Positions 11,221 to 22,683 of a stretch of DNA of 64,000 nucleotides are shown here, piece by piece. Made by a program: the position numbers and the translations under genes. The notes under the pieces were generated by a model that did no database searches, was not told the DNA's origin, and was given only the letters and a program-made list of their open reading frames with translations. Positions within the stretch are counted from its first letter, which is position 1. Every line of letters begins with the position of its first letter. Source of the DNA: Austropuccinia psidii (taxonomy: Eukaryota > Basidiomycota > Pucciniomycetes > Pucciniales > Sphaerophragmiaceae); contig JALGQZ010000003.1 in NCBI GenBank assembly GCA_023105745.1, forward strand, positions 40,253,185 through 40,317,184, written 5' to 3'.

Positions 11221-11500
11221 AATTTGCCAATATGCATAATTAAGCATATTTTGATGAAAAATGATAAAAAAGAGTGATTTTGAAGTTTTGAGGTCTGATG
11301 TGGCCATTTGCGCCAAAGTGCATAAAATCATGAAATTGGCCAATTGGGCCATTTGAAGCAGTTTTTCTCCTTGATCTTGATTTCTTCTTGAATTTCTTTC
11401 TTCTTATCCCCTTCTTGACTGGTCAATTGCCATAAATGCCTTGCTGACTTGCAATTGTCCATAAATCTCTTGGTCTTGAATTTAAAATTTTGACTTGAAG
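11221..11500 (+). other. Proximal 5' region of the antisense gene
   Basis: AT-rich, with runs of CTTGA-type words and a pyrimidine-rich stretch at about 11365-11420. No clear TATA box. Presumed 5' UTR or promoter. Confidence 0.4.
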
Positions 11501-11915
11501 ATGAGTTCAAGGCTGACTTCCCTCTGTGATTCCAATCACTCTGATTCCCCACCCTCTGTACTTTATGGTCCTGGTGTTTTTGATAACTTGAGGGAGCTTT
11601 CTGAAGAGAGTATGGCCCCTACAGAGATTTGGGACATCAATAAAACCTATAATGGTTTTAAATCTGTCAGAGTTATTGAACCACCCTGCACCAATTGTAA
11701 GAGGAAAGGGATTCCTTGTGTGGAATCTGCTACTGCTAGGTCCACCAGGTGTCAGTTTTGCAATCTTGGAAAAAGAAATTGTTCCCAAGCCCACTATAGC
11801 TTTCCTGAAGATGCCAGAAGATTATGGAGCAGCATCAAGAAGGGTGGAAGATTTGGATTGGAAGCTCCTGTTGATGAACCTCCCACCTCTGATGCCACCT
11901 CTGGTCACTCCAATT
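11501..11915 (+). CDS. Antisense gene of element C, exon 1: Zn(II)2Cys6-like domain
   Basis: The ATG at 11501 was chosen because the relic at 756 begins with the same MSS-LT pattern; the frame opens at a TTG six bases earlier. The exon encodes 138 residues plus one base. Cys63, 66, 73, 84, 87 and 94 are spaced C-x2-C-x6-C-x10-C-x2-C-x6-C, the fungal binuclear zinc cluster pattern, with basic residues after Cys66 (KRKG) as in DNA-binding members. A conserved R-x-LW..KKGGRFGLEAPV block and TSGHSN follow. It ends ...AAT T|GTGAG with the same phase and motif as the relic. It is convergent with C's pol and on the opposite strand to gag-pol. Role inferred: DNA-binding regulator or nucleic-acid-binding accessory protein. 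Cysteine spacing alone does not prove this. Confidence 0.78.
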
Positions 11916-11968
11916 GTGAGTTGATTGGCCATAAAATTGATGGGTTACTGACTTCTGTGCTTTCTTTT

Positions 11969-13993
11969 TGTGAGACTTTGAGATATGACCACATACCCAA
12001 TAAGGTCACAAAAAGATTAAGAATAATTATACCTTTAATATAATTATACTAAAATTACTTAGAATAATTATACATTAAAATTAATTACTTAAATATACAA
12101 AAAATACCATAAATTAACACAAAAATTGGTTTAACTTAAAAACCAATGAATAAACATGTAAAATAAATTATACCATTGGATTCCTCATGGAAAAATACAC
12201 ATATACCATTTTTATGGCATATCTGTAAAGTCAATATTTAATGAATTATAAGGTATAATACCTTATAAAAACCATAAAATCCTATTTATCTCAGAAACCA
12301 ATGAAACAACATGTAAAATAAATTGTACCAGTGGATTCCCCATAAAAATCCACACATAAAACAATTAATAAGCTAATTCTCAAAATCAATACTTAAGGAA
12401 TTATCCTGAATATATGCACTTTTTTGGTCAACGCATATATTCAAGGATCATAGCTAATATCTTATAAACTATACATGATAGAATGATGAACCAAAAATAA
12501 AGTCACCACGTAATTACTGTAAGAACACAGATATGAACTTTATTTTACAAATTATAAACAAGGTTAAAACCTATGATGAAATATTGATAAAAATCAACAG
12601 AGCTGTTGACCACTTTGTTGTGAAAGTGGTCCAAAATTAAAAAAAAGTATACAGTTGGATTCTACTAGTTCATTCGTGAAGATTGATGTAATTTTTATTA
12701 TTAAATTCAGGGTATAACCCCCTGAAATCAAGGTTTGAAGTTTAAAATATTGAATTTCGACAGAAAAGATGAGTTACAAGAAAAATCATCAAAATTAGAG
12801 TTTTGATGATATAATGATAAGCTCTTGGCAGCATAATAAGGTTATTCCAGGCTATCAGAATTCACTCTCTGAATTGCTGTAGCGTGTAAATCTTAAAAGT
12901 TATTGAAGATCAAAGTTTGAGCTTAAATTGAGCAGTTATGATCACCTACTGTAACCTTAAATTGAGTTTAACAGTCACAAGAGTGATAAAATTGGTGAAT
13001 ACTATTAGTTTATGATTAAAACTAATAAAATCCACGAAATTTGGGGTTCTGCCAAGCCTCTGATGTCATCAAACTTAAAGTTACAGTGATAACTTTAAAT
13101 AATGGTGCAATAATGATGTAAGATGGTTTGATCATGATGTAATCACCCTCGAACCTTAAAATATTGATCAATTCCAGTGGATATGATCAGTACACGTCTA
13201 CTAGAAGCCTGTTGGACTCTAGGAGGGAGGTATTTACTATAAATAGAGCTCTTTTTACTCTATTTTCCCCTCAGACACATCAAAAACATTAAATCAATTA
13301 AATCAAAAGGTAATTTTCTTTATTCTTTATATATAAAAGCATTATATTATTAAAGACCAAAGACCACCTTGCTATAATCATCTATTTTGACGTGATTAAA
13401 TCATTTATTTAATTGTTTTTGTTAAAAATCTCTCTAAAACTCATTTCCACGTAAAAATCCAGAATAATTTGTAATTTTCTTTATTTTTATTGTAAATACA
13501 ATTTGAAAAAGTTGTATTGATATTTTTTGGCGTAAAATACTTCAAAATTATTATATTAAGTGTTAAAAGTAGGTTATTCTCTCTTATTATAATAATTTCT
13601 CTATTATTACTCTCTTAATAACTCTTTAATTAATATAAATAGTATTTATATTAATTCATAACTTTAATATTAGTAATATTATTGTTATTAATTGTTTTTT
13701 ATTAATAAAAAACAATTTTTTACGCCTTTATTATTTGTTGGTAACAATAATAAAGAGCTTTTTAATATATTAATTATTTTATATTAATATATTTATTTAT
13801 TATATTATATTTTCATAATATAAATTATATTATTATATTTATTTAATAATATAATTATTTTATGCCATAATAATAATAATTATTTATTATTATTATATTT
13901 TTAATCTTATTTATTCAATTTATAAGGACATTCAGAGTACAATAAGTAATAAATTAGTAAATTTTACTTATTGTTTCATAGTCAAACCTTACA
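11969..13993 (+). repeat. 5' LTR of element A (2025 bp)
   Basis: Identical in length to 20641-22665. U3 is about 11969-13267, and R plus U5 about 13268-13993. The last 500 bases are extremely A/T-rich. The 3' end, TTTCATAGTCAAACCTTACA, is shared with B and with the solo LTRs at 47538 and 62209. Confidence 0.96.
13238..13309 (+). promoter_or_regulatory. LTR promoter and leader exon of element A
   Basis: TATAAATAG at 13238-13246 is followed by a CT-rich stretch ending CCCCTCAGACACATC (a likely start site near 13268) and a short exon without ATG ending AAAAG before GTAATT (donor at 13310). The same arrangement occurs in B and in the solo LTR at 48628. The 3' LTR copy is at 21910-21918. The intron would run to the AG at 14497 (about 1.19 kb). 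Confidence 0.65.
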
Positions 13994-13995
13994 TT

Positions 13996-14013
13996 TGGGG
14001 GCCTGGCCGTGAT
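13996..14013 (+). other. Candidate primer-binding site of element A
   Basis: TGGGGGCCTGGCCGTGAT begins two bases after the 5' LTR. TGG is required to pair with a tRNA CCA end, and the first seven bases equal those of tRNA-Pro-type sites; the rest would need a matching rust tRNA. B has the aligned but mutated CAGGGGCTTGGCTGTCAT. Confidence 0.45.
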
Positions 14014-14497
14014 ATTTACTTAAAAGACCTTTAAAAAGATTCTATTTGGGTTTATCCAATAATAAATTATATTTATAATCATAAATTATATAATAATTTT
14101 ATATTTTATTGATTTTAAAAGCTATTGAGGCATTTGGAAAGCAATTGTACTGTCTTACACGTGGTTTTTCACATCCTTAGACTTGCAAGAACTTTCTTTG
14201 AGTGACTCTAGTGATTAAAAAAGATATTTTATAAATTAAAAATAATTTTATTATAATTTAATTTTATAAGAATCATATTCTTTTTTATTTTATTCTACAA
14301 AAAATAAAAAATACATAAAAAATATTAAAAAATATTAAAAACCAATAAAAAAAGTTATTTTTATTCATTTTTTATTCATTTCTTTATTTTATTTCAATTT
14401 TTTAAGATATAAAGCAATTTCTACGTGGAAAATTGCCATATCTTGCCAAAAATAAACACTTCTTATATAAAGACTTATATTTATTTGTCTTTTTTAG
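14014..14497 (+). other. Leader intron sequence of element A
   Basis: A/T-rich and noncoding, ending TCTTTTTTAG at 14497. The short ORF from 14425 reads through this acceptor and the next donor, so it is not a separate gene. Confidence 0.5.
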
Positions 14498-14647
14498 TGC
14501 TTGAAGATAACCCAACAGAAGATAACCAAGCTACTGTTGAGAGGTTGGTAGAAGAAACTTGTCAAAGTTCTCCAACACCAGTTATCACCAAAAGAAAGAA
14601 AGCTAAGAAATTAGACTTTCCAGGACCCACCATTCAAGACTCTGAAG
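14498..14647 (+). other. Spliced 5' exon of element A
   Basis: Acceptor TTTTTTAG at 14497 and donor G|GTGAGC at 14648. Open in the frame of ORF1 (residues such as LVEETCQSSPTPV and KRKKAKK), with the same phases as B's 9475-9591, but no ATG. Either a 5'-UTR exon or part of an N-terminal extension begun at a non-ATG codon. The next intron (14648-14734, 87 bp) contains the ATG at 14724 that would otherwise start gag-pol directly. Confidence 0.6.
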
Positions 14648-14723
14648 GTGAGCACCTCTTTTTATAATTGCCATAAAAGAATTTTTATTCTAAAATAATT
14701 TTATTTTTTCTTATTCTTTAATT

Positions 14724-17700
14724 ATGACTACCAGAAGAGGTTCCCAATACTCCATCCAATCAGATGGAGCTGGACTCAGAGGTAGAATTGATCCCTCAAA
14801 AGGGAAAAGAAAGGGCAATATCCCCAGTGGAACAGAATCCACACAAGGAAGTGCCTTATCCCAAAGGCAAGTCCCAGAAATGCCCATGATATCTGAGCCT
14901 GAATTAGAACTAAGTATGAGTAACTCAAACAGGTACAAATCACATTCAGAGGGCTCAAATAGACATCTACATGAGCCAGTACAAGCAGTATTGCACAGTG
15001 TACAAGGACAAAGATTGGGAAATGTTGCCTCAAATACACCAAGGAGTGATGAACTCCTGGCACATCCTGAAAAAGTTCCTCAAAGAGGAGGAGATAGTGA
15101 AATACTCCAATGGATGGAATCCACTGTCATCCAAACCTCAAATCAAAAAAATCAAGGATTACCATGCCAAAAAGAGGGAGGCAACCAAGGAAGAAGCCCC
15201 AGTAGCTTCTACCAGCAAGCCCCAAGCCAACCCACTTCCCCAAGAAGGGAAGAAGAACAAGAAAAAGCATTGGAGGAAACCATATTCCCCAAGCTACAGA
15301 ATCCCAAGAATCCAAAAGGATGCCATGGACAATGTTTTCAACATGGCCAGAACCTTGATGGAATTCAAGGACAAGGAAGAGCAAAGAATGAGACAACCTC
15401 ATTTCCCAAAGAAATAACCTTGTCCAAAGATGTTGTAAATACTTTAACAGAAATTAAAAATAGTATATTACCTCTAAAAGAAATTAAAGACAGTTTATTA
15501 TCACTACAAGAAATAAATAATAATTTATCTTCTTTAACAAAAATTGTTGTACAAAACAAGAAAGAAATTGACAACATTAAGTTTATTGTTGAAAATAATA
15601 AACCTAAAAATTTAATTGACAATACTCAAAAATTAATACAAGGACAACAAGAATTGTATAAATACATAAAAGATATCAAAGACAAAACTTTGACAATCAA
15701 TTATGATGTGAGTATTGACAATCTTACAGAAAAATTAAATAAATTAAGTATTTCTGTAGAAAAATTTGAAGAAAAGACTTCATCACACCAAAAATTACTT
15801 TTGGACCATGTGGAAAAAAGTGATGAAGCAAGAATGCATCTGAAAGATGATATTCAGAGTGAAATAAGGCTTATCACTGAAAAAATGGATAAAATTAATG
15901 AGGCTAATTTAAATATGCCAAAGTTATCAACACCATTTTCTCATATAAGAAGCCCTGTTAAAACAAAAGAGGAATTGTCAAATCCTTTCATAACAGACTT
16001 GAGTCACCAAGATAATAACCAAGTCTTAATGAAGGAAGCACCTCAATTAAAAGAATGGCCAACATTCACAGGAGAAGGTGAATATGACCACATATCATTT
16101 ATTAAAACAATTGACATGTTGCAAGAAGATTATGCCATACCAGATGAACTAATCACTGCAAGATTACATTCTTTGTTTGAGAAATCTGCAAAAAGATGGT
16201 ATTATGGCATAAGACAAACAAATGGTAAAAATACCTGGTCTTGGTGGAAACAAGAAATAATCACCAAGTGGGCAAATGATGCCTGGAGGTATAAGATAGA
16301 AAATGCATTTGAAAACTCTTTCTTTGACCCAGAGAAAGACAAACCTTTAACTTGGTTCTTAAAACAAGTTGAAAGACTTAATGCACTATACCCAGAAATG
16401 TCACAGAAGATGGTGCATATGAAAATACTTAAAAAATGTGGAGGGGAACTAGAACATGCCCTAAAAAGCAGATGTATAGAACCATGCTCCACAGAAGAGT
16501 ATATAAATGCACTAGAAGATATAGTGACAAGAACAAAAATTGGCAGGACTTGGAAAAAATTGGACATTAAAAGCCCAAATAAACCATTTATCAAAAAAGA
16601 TAAATCAAAAGAATCCTTTAAGCCCAATACATCCAAAAATAATGAGCAAAGAAAATGCCATAAATGTGGAGGTATTGGACACTTAGCCAATAATTGCCTT
16701 AAAAAAGCAAAAATTAATGAAATTGTGGAAACAGAAAGCCACAATGACAAAGAAGAGGAATCTGACTCTGAAAAAGAGACAGAAGAATCAGAAAGCTCTG
16801 AAAGTGATGAAATCAATATAATTAATGCACAAATTAATAATATTGACTTAATTTATGAAGTACTGGATGTTAATTCAAACTTACCACAAGTTGGAACATC
16901 TGACACAAACCTAACAAACATACAAGATGCCAAAATGTATAGAACCAAACCTGCAAGAGGAATGGGATATACAGCTGGAAAATCAAGTATAAGTATTGTT
17001 ATGGTTGATAACCAGGAAGGAAAAGTTAACTTGGATACAGGAGCATATTGCACTTGTGTTGGCAAAAGTTATTTAAAAACCATTGTCCCAAATTGGCAAG
17101 AAAAACTTATGCCAATACAAGGTGTCAAATTTAGTAGTGCAAGTGAGAGCATGAAGCCCCTTGGAATAATTGATTTAACACTAATTTTTCCTCATCCTTC
17201 ACAATGTGTTAGAATTAAAGTAGAGTTTGTAGTAATGGACAACTGTACTAGTAATCATTTCATACTTGGGAATGACTACTTATCAATCTATGGTATAGAT
17301 ATCTCCAACCAAAAAGACAGATATTTTACCATAGGAGATAACAAAAGACAAAAGTTTGGCTTCTTAAATAACAAAAAACAAATCACAGTTATTAAGAAGG
17401 AAGAAAAAATTCCAGAAAAAGAGATTTTTATATCTGAACAACTTAAAGAGGCAGAATTCAATCAAGAATTAACAGAAAAAATGAAAGAAAAATTGATTGA
17501 CCTCTTATTTAAGTATAAAAATGCCTTTGCAACTGACAAAGAGCCACTAGGTGCCATAATTGGACATGAAGTGGATATAATTCTTAATGTAGAAAAGCCT
17601 TACCCACCTTTATTAAGAAGACCTGCTTATCCAGCCAGTCCAAGAGCTAGAGAAGCCTTAGAGGTACACATTAAAGAATTAATGGACCTTGGAGTATTAA

Positions 17701-20522
17701 GAAAGGTTGGACATAATGAACAAGTAGAAGTTACTACACCTGTCATTATAACTTGGCATAATGGAAAGTCAAGGATGGTAGGGGACTTCAGAGCCCTGAA
17801 TACCTATACCATTCCAGACAGATATCCAATACCCAGAATCCATGAGACATTAACCCAATTGTCACAAGCTAAGTTCATCACAGCTATGGATGCTCTCAAA
17901 GGTTTTCATCAAAATGTCTTAACAGACAATGCCAAGAAACTACTAAGAATAATAGTCCATTGTGGAATTTTTGAATACTTAAGAATGCCATTTGGGATAA
18001 AAAATGCACCTTCCCATTATCAAAGAATGATGAATACCATATTTCCTGAAGAATTATCAGAAGGATGGTTAATTATCTATATTGATGATATTATAGTTTG
18101 CTCAGAAACTTGGGAAAATCACCTTACAAGACTAGAAAGAGTACTACAGAAAATAGTTCAAGTGAATATGAAAATTTCCTTGAAAAAGTGTCATTTTGCA
18201 TATAGTGAATTAAAAGCACTAGGACATGTGGTATCTGGACTTAGTCTAGGCATAGACAAAAATAAAGTAGCAGCAGTACTACTTAAACCAATGCCTCAAA
18301 CCAAAAAAGAAATGCAATCATTTCTAGGATTTGCTGGTTACTATAGACAGCATATAAAGGACTTTGAAAAGATTGCTAAATCCTTGTATAAGCTATGTGA
18401 CCAACAAACAGTCTATGAGATGACAGAAGAAAGAGTCAAGGCATATGAAGAATTGAAAAATTCCTTAACAAATGCCCCATTTCTCCTAATGCCAGATTGG
18501 AAACTACCCTTCAAACTGTACATTGATGCTTGTGGAGAAGGACTAGGTGCTGCACTTCACCAAACACAAATTATCAATGATAAACCAGTGGAAGGACCAA
18601 TTTGTTTCATTTCAAGGCAAATAAAGCCAACAGAAGCAAGGTATGGAGCAAGCCAAATGGAATGCTTATGCCTAGTGTGGGCTTTAGAAAAATTGCATTA
18701 TTATTTGGATGGCACAGTATTTGATGTAATCACAGACTGTAATGCTGTGAAATCACTATTAAATATGAAGACTCCAAACAGACATATGCTAAGATGGCAA
18801 ATTGCTATCCAGGAATATAGAGGAAATATGAATATTGTTCATAAATCTGGAAATATTCACAAAAATGCAGATGGTCTCAGCAGATGGGCTCTAGCAAATA
18901 CCCCTGACAATCCAGCATGGGTACCACAAGAAGAGCACCATATAGAAGGAATATGTGTTACAGACATTGGCACAGAATTCTTTAACCAGGTTAAAGAAAG
19001 CTATAAGACAGACAAAAATTGCCATATCTTAAGCCAACTTCTAATGAAAAACTGCAAAGATCCATCACTTTCATCAAAACTAGATGAAATATGGAAAAAG
19101 GCATATGATGAAGGAAGATTTCACCTCCTTGATGGAATCCTTTACCATAGAACAAAACATACATGTGTTATGGCCTTAACAGACAGAACACTAATAAACA
19201 CCATTTTACATGAGTGTCATGATAGTGTTGCATCTGGACATCTCTCAGAAGATAGGACACTAGAGAGAGTGAAAACCTGTTCTTGGTGGCCAAATTGGAA
19301 GAAAGATGTTGCAGAGTACTGCCAGACCTGTGACAGATGTCAAAAAGCCAACAGAGCCACAGGAAAGAAATTTGGAATGATGATCCAAATCCAAGAACCA
19401 AAATCCCCATGGGAAATAGTTCATATGGATTGGGTAACAGCCTTACCTCCAGGAGGAGACAGGAGTTATAATGCATGCCTAGTGCTAGTTGACAGATACA
19501 GCAAAACTCCCATGTTCTTACCATGTCATAAAGATGACACAGCTATGGATACAGCCATAATGATATGGAATAAAGTCATTAGCCACACAGGCTTATTCCA
19601 AAATATTATAAGTGACAGAGACCCAAAGTTCACTTCAGCATTATGGACAAATCTCCATAACTTGTTTGGGACAAAATTATCATTCTCAACAGCTTATCAT
19701 CCCCAAACTGATGGTTTAGCAGAAAGAATGATACAGACTCTAGAGGATATGATCAGAAGATTCTGTGCTTATGCGCTAGAATTCAAAGATTCTGATGGTT
19801 TTACCCATGATTGGTGTACACTAATACCGGCACTTGAACTGGCATACAAGACATCAATCCATTCTTCCACTGGCAAAACACCAGCAATGCTAGAGAAAGG
19901 TTGGAATCCAAGACTTCCTTATGATACCCTCAAAAAGGACTTAGTGGATATACATCCAACAGCAAGCAGTTTCAAGATAATGCTTGACAAAGCAAGACAC
20001 CATGCAAACAGATGCATGCAAGATTCTTTTAAATATGCAAAAGAAAGATGGGATAAAAGTCATAAGCCACCTGATTTCAAAATAGGGGACTTGGTTTTAG
20101 TATCAACCCTTAATTTCAATAACATAAAAGGCCCAAAGAAATTGAAAGATTCCTTTGCAGGACCATTTATGATAAAAGCACTTCATGGACCCAATGCTGT
20201 GCAATTGGAACTCACAGGTGAACTAATGAACAAACACCCAACTTTCCCTGTAAGTCTGATAAAACCTTACAGTTCAAGTGACAAAGAGTTATTTCCACTA
20301 AGAAATAAACCCCCACTTGAGATTCCCCCCTTGGAAGAAGGAGAGGAAAAGAAAATAGCAAAAGTCCTTAAAGAAAGAAGGACAAGAAACAAAAAAGAAA
20401 GAGAATACCTTGTAAGGTATAGAAATTCAACTCAAGAAGATGAATGGCTACTTGAGAAAGATATAAAAAATGCTGATAAACTACTAAGAAGGTTCAGACA
20501 TGAAAGAAAACCTGAGAAATAA
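14724..20522 (+). CDS. gag-pol: Gag-Pol polyprotein of element A (1932 aa)
   Basis: Encodes structural and replication proteins of the element. Coiled-coil-like repeats (LxxIxxSLLxLxEI) lie at about 230-400, a capsid-like region at about 440-620 and a CCHC knuckle ([14 protein letters not shown]) at 645-658. Protease DTG starts at 771. Reverse transcriptase has YIDD at 1119-1122. RNase H begins near 1268 (DACGEG). Integrase has an HHCC zinc module at about 1495-1545 and catalytic D1569, D1631 and E1667 (35 residues between the last two). A chromo-like tail (REYLVRYRN...DEWLLEKDI) is at about 1895-1932. No stops or frameshifts. The ATG at 14724 lies in an intron of the spliced RNA, so the real N-terminus may come from ORF1 by frameshift near residue 229; residues before that may not be translated in that form. 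Confidence 0.93.
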   Translation: MTTRRGSQYSIQSDGAGLRGRIDPSKGKRKGNIPSGTESTQGSALSQRQVPEMPMISEPELELSMSNSNRYKSHSEGSNRHLHEPVQAVLHSVQGQRLGNVASNTPRSDELLAHPEKVPQRGGDSEILQWMESTVIQTSNQKNQGLPCQKEGGNQGRSPSSFYQQAPSQPTSPRREEEQEKALEETIFPKLQNPKNPKGCHGQCFQHGQNLDGIQGQGRAKNETTSFPKEITLSKDVVNTLTEIKNSILPLKEIKDSLLSLQEINNNLSSLTKIVVQNKKEIDNIKFIVENNKPKNLIDNTQKLIQGQQELYKYIKDIKDKTLTINYDVSIDNLTEKLNKLSISVEKFEEKTSSHQKLLLDHVEKSDEARMHLKDDIQSEIRLITEKMDKINEANLNMPKLSTPFSHIRSPVKTKEELSNPFITDLSHQDNNQVLMKEAPQLKEWPTFTGEGEYDHISFIKTIDMLQEDYAIPDELITARLHSLFEKSAKRWYYGIRQTNGKNTWSWWKQEIITKWANDAWRYKIENAFENSFFDPEKDKPLTWFLKQVERLNALYPEMSQKMVHMKILKKCGGELEHALKSRCIEPCSTEEYINALEDIVTRTKIGRTWKKLDIKSPNKPFIKKDKSKESFKPNTSKNNEQRKCHKCGGIGHLANNCLKKAKINEIVETESHNDKEEESDSEKETEESESSESDEINIINAQINNIDLIYEVLDVNSNLPQVGTSDTNLTNIQDAKMYRTKPARGMGYTAGKSSISIVMVDNQEGKVNLDTGAYCTCVGKSYLKTIVPNWQEKLMPIQGVKFSSASESMKPLGIIDLTLIFPHPSQCVRIKVEFVVMDNCTSNHFILGNDYLSIYGIDISNQKDRYFTIGDNKRQKFGFLNNKKQITVIKKEEKIPEKEIFISEQLKEAEFNQELTEKMKEKLIDLLFKYKNAFATDKEPLGAIIGHEVDIILNVEKPYPPLLRRPAYPASPRAREALEVHIKELMDLGVLRKVGHNEQVEVTTPVIITWHNGKSRMVGDFRALNTYTIPDRYPIPRIHETLTQLSQAKFITAMDALKGFHQNVLTDNAKKLLRIIVHCGIFEYLRMPFGIKNAPSHYQRMMNTIFPEELSEGWLIIYIDDIIVCSETWENHLTRLERVLQKIVQVNMKISLKKCHFAYSELKALGHVVSGLSLGIDKNKVAAVLLKPMPQTKKEMQSFLGFAGYYRQHIKDFEKIAKSLYKLCDQQTVYEMTEERVKAYEELKNSLTNAPFLLMPDWKLPFKLYIDACGEGLGAALHQTQIINDKPVEGPICFISRQIKPTEARYGASQMECLCLVWALEKLHYYLDGTVFDVITDCNAVKSLLNMKTPNRHMLRWQIAIQEYRGNMNIVHKSGNIHKNADGLSRWALANTPDNPAWVPQEEHHIEGICVTDIGTEFFNQVKESYKTDKNCHILSQLLMKNCKDPSLSSKLDEIWKKAYDEGRFHLLDGILYHRTKHTCVMALTDRTLINTILHECHDSVASGHLSEDRTLERVKTCSWWPNWKKDVAEYCQTCDRCQKANRATGKKFGMMIQIQEPKSPWEIVHMDWVTALPPGGDRSYNACLVLVDRYSKTPMFLPCHKDDTAMDTAIMIWNKVISHTGLFQNIISDRDPKFTSALWTNLHNLFGTKLSFSTAYHPQTDGLAERMIQTLEDMIRRFCAYALEFKDSDGFTHDWCTLIPALELAYKTSIHSSTGKTPAMLEKGWNPRLPYDTLKKDLVDIHPTASSFKIMLDKARHHANRCMQDSFKYAKERWDKSHKPPDFKIGDLVLVSTLNFNNIKGPKKLKDSFAGPFMIKALHGPNAVQLELTGELMNKHPTFPVSLIKPYSSSDKELFPLRNKPPLEIPPLEEGEEKKIAKVLKERRTRNKKEREYLVRYRNSTQEDEWLLEKDIKNADKLLRRFRHERKPEK
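14764..15417 (+). CDS. ORF1 of element A (spliced, 195 aa), unknown function
   Basis: Read in a frame different from the long gag-pol ORF. The ATG at 14764 is the first ATG in the spliced RNA and is conserved in B at 30727 (NQM-E/D-LD). A GC-AG intron at 14867-14932 (AAAG|GCAAGT ... AACAG|GT, 66 bp) removes four in-frame stops; B has GT at the same donor position. The second exon encodes a conserved block ([10 protein letters not shown] ... [16 protein letters not shown]), a Lys-rich stretch ([10 protein letters not shown]) and an end ([19 protein letters not shown], stop at 15415). B has the same end, FPKK-stop. No known domain recognised. Its position before the capsid region and the slip site at its end suggest a pre-Gag protein made alone or fused to Gag-Pol. 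Confidence 0.62.
15405..15411 (+). promoter_or_regulatory. Putative -1 ribosomal frameshift site (CCCAAAG) joining ORF1 to Gag-Pol
   Basis: In the ORF1 frame the heptamer reads C CCA AAG, an X-XXY-YYZ slip site, four bases before the ORF1 stop TAA at 15415. A -1 slip continues as PKEITLS in the gag-pol frame, which is open. The homologous place in B, TCCAAAG, has lost the CCC run. No downstream pseudoknot was checked. Confidence 0.55.
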
Positions 20523-20640
20523 AAAAGTTAAGCATTATTGAGCTTCAAGACTAACAAAGTCTATTGAAGAGGTAGGACAGTGGATGATACCCTTATCATA
20601 CATATCAGATTGTGGTACAATCTTTTTTGGTGGTAGGGAA
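20523..20640 (+). other. Element A 3' untranslated region with polypurine tract
   Basis: Noncoding. GGTGGTAGGGAA directly precedes the 3' LTR. B has a similar GCCAGGGAA before its LTR, so AGGGAA is the conserved plus-strand priming core. Confidence 0.55.
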
Positions 20641-22665
20641 TGTGAGCCTTTGAGATATGACCACATACCCAATAAGGTCACAAAAAGATTAAGAATAATT
20701 ATACCTTTAATAAAATTATACTAAAATTACTTAGAATAATTATACATTAAAATTAATTACTTAAATATACAAAAAATACCATAAATTAACACAAAAATTG
20801 GTTTAACTTAAAAACCAATGAATAAACATGTAAAATAAATTATACAATTGGATTCCTCATGGAAAAATACACATATACCATTTTTATGGCATATCTGTAA
20901 AGTCAATATTTAATGAATTATAAGGTATAATACCTTATAAAAACCATAAAATCCTATTTATCTCAGAAACCAATGAAACAGCATGTGAAATAAATTGTAC
21001 CAGTGGATTCCCCATAAAAATCCACACATAAAACAATTAATAAGCTAATTCTCAAAATCAATACTTAAGGAATTATCCTGAATATATGCACTTTTTTGGT
21101 CAACGCATATATTCAAGGATCATAGCTAATATCTTCTAAACTATACATGATAGAATGATGAACCAAACATAAAGTCACCACGTAATTACTGTAAGAACAC
21201 AGATATGAACTTTATTTTACAAATTATAAACAAGGTTAAAACCTATGATGAAATATTGATAAAAATCAACAGAGCTGTTGACCACTTTGTTGTGAAAGTG
21301 GTCCAAACTTAAAAAAAAGTATACAGTTGGATTCTACTAGTTCATTCGTGAAGATTGATGTAATTTTTATTATTAAATTCAGGGTATAACCCCCTGAAAT
21401 CAAGGTTTGAAGTTTAAAATATTGAATTTCGACAGAAAAGATGAGTTACAAGAAAAATCATCAAAATTAGAGTTTTGATGATATAATGATAAGCTCTTGG
21501 CAGCATAATAAGGTTATGCCAGGCTATCAGAATTCACTCTCTGAATTGCTGTAGCGTGTAAATCTTAAACGTTATTGAAGATCAAAGTTTGAGCTTAAAT
21601 TGAGCAGTTATGATCACCTACTGTAACCTTAAATTGAGTTTAACAGTCACAAGAGTGATAAAATTGGTGAATACTATTAGTTTATGATTAAAAGTAATAA
21701 AATCCACGAAATTTGGGGTTCTGCCAAGCCTCTGATGTCATCAAACTTAAAGTTACAGTGATAACTTTAAATAATGGTGCAATAATGATGTAAGATGGTT
21801 TGATCATGATGTAATCACCCTCAAACCTTAAAATATTGATCAATTCCAGTGGATATGATCAGTACACGTCTACTAGAAGCCTGTTGGACTCTAGGAGGGA
21901 GGTATTTACTATAAATAGAGCTCTTTTTACTCTATTTTCCCCTCAGACACATCAAAAACATTAAATCAATTAAATCAAAAGGTAATTTTCTTTATTCTTT
22001 ATATATAAAAGCATTATATTATTAAAGACCAAAGACCACCTTGCTATAATCATCTATTTTGACGTGATTAAATCATTTATTTAATTGTTTTTGTTAAAAA
22101 TCTCTCTAAAACTCATTTCCACGTAAAAATCCAGAATAATTTGTAATTTTCTTTATTTTTATTGTAAATACAATTTGAAAAAGTTGTATTTATATTTTTT
22201 GGCGTAAAATACGTCAAAATTATTATATTAAGTGTTAAAAGTAGGTTATTCTCTCTTATTATAATAATTTCTCTATTATTACTCTCTTAATAACTCTTTA
22301 ATTAATATAAATAGTATTTATATTAATTCATAACTTTAATATTAGTAATATTATTGTTATTAATTGTTTTTTATTAATAAAAAACAAGTTTTTACGCCTT
22401 TATTATTTGTTGGTAACAATAATAAAGAGCTTTTTAATATATTAATTATTTTATATTAATATATTTATTTATTATATTATATTTTCATAATATAAATTAT
22501 ATTATTATATTTATTTAATAATATAATTATTTTACGCCATAATAATAATAATTATTTATTATTATTATATTTTTAATCTTATTTATTCAATTTATAAGGA
22601 CATTCAGAGTACAATAAGTAATAAATTAGTAAATTTTACTTATTGTTTCATAGTCAAACCTTACA
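20641..22665 (+). repeat. 3' LTR of element A (2025 bp)
   Basis: Same length as the 5' LTR, with about 16 substitutions by eye (for example the seventh base A/C, and T/G in GTTATT/GCCAGG). It supplies polyadenylation in principle. It is followed by CTTTT and then the last 13 bases of the antisense gene's intron. Confidence 0.96.
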
Positions 22666-22683
22666 CTTTTTATTCTTCTTCAG

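Larger units (their letters stand above)
11969..22665 (+). mobile_element. Element A: intact young Ty3/Gypsy retrotransposon
   Basis: 10,697 bp with two 2025-bp LTRs (TGTGAG...TTACA) and perfect CTTTT duplications (11964-11968 and 22666-22670). By eye about 16 substitutions and no indels separate the LTRs (about 99.2% identity). The 1932-codon gag-pol ORF is uninterrupted. Coding capacity, LTR promoter and splice signals look complete, so it may be autonomous. It is the youngest layer by position: inside C, which is inside B. Confidence 0.96.
11916..22683 (+). other. Intron of the antisense gene, enlarged by element A
   Basis: GTGAGTTGATT donor at 11916 and TTCTTCTTCAG acceptor at 22683. Removing element A and one CTTTT duplication leaves a 66-bp intron, normal for a basidiomycete. 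The split codon T|TG gives Leu and continues as LTGSRMRG, paralleling LTASRQRN across the relic's intron. Since A is in the same orientation as the gene, its own splice sites and its polyadenylation signals might interfere with splicing. Confidence 0.85.

Noticed and set aside
10821..11239. Overlapping ORFs on both strands rich in Cys, Ala, Lys or His, Phe, Ala
   Set aside because: They are translations of the TGCGCA array; composition follows the repeat and every frame is open.
14425..14667. 80-codon ORF starting MENCHILPKI
   Set aside because: It reads through a strong acceptor (14497) and donor (14648). Only the middle is an exon.
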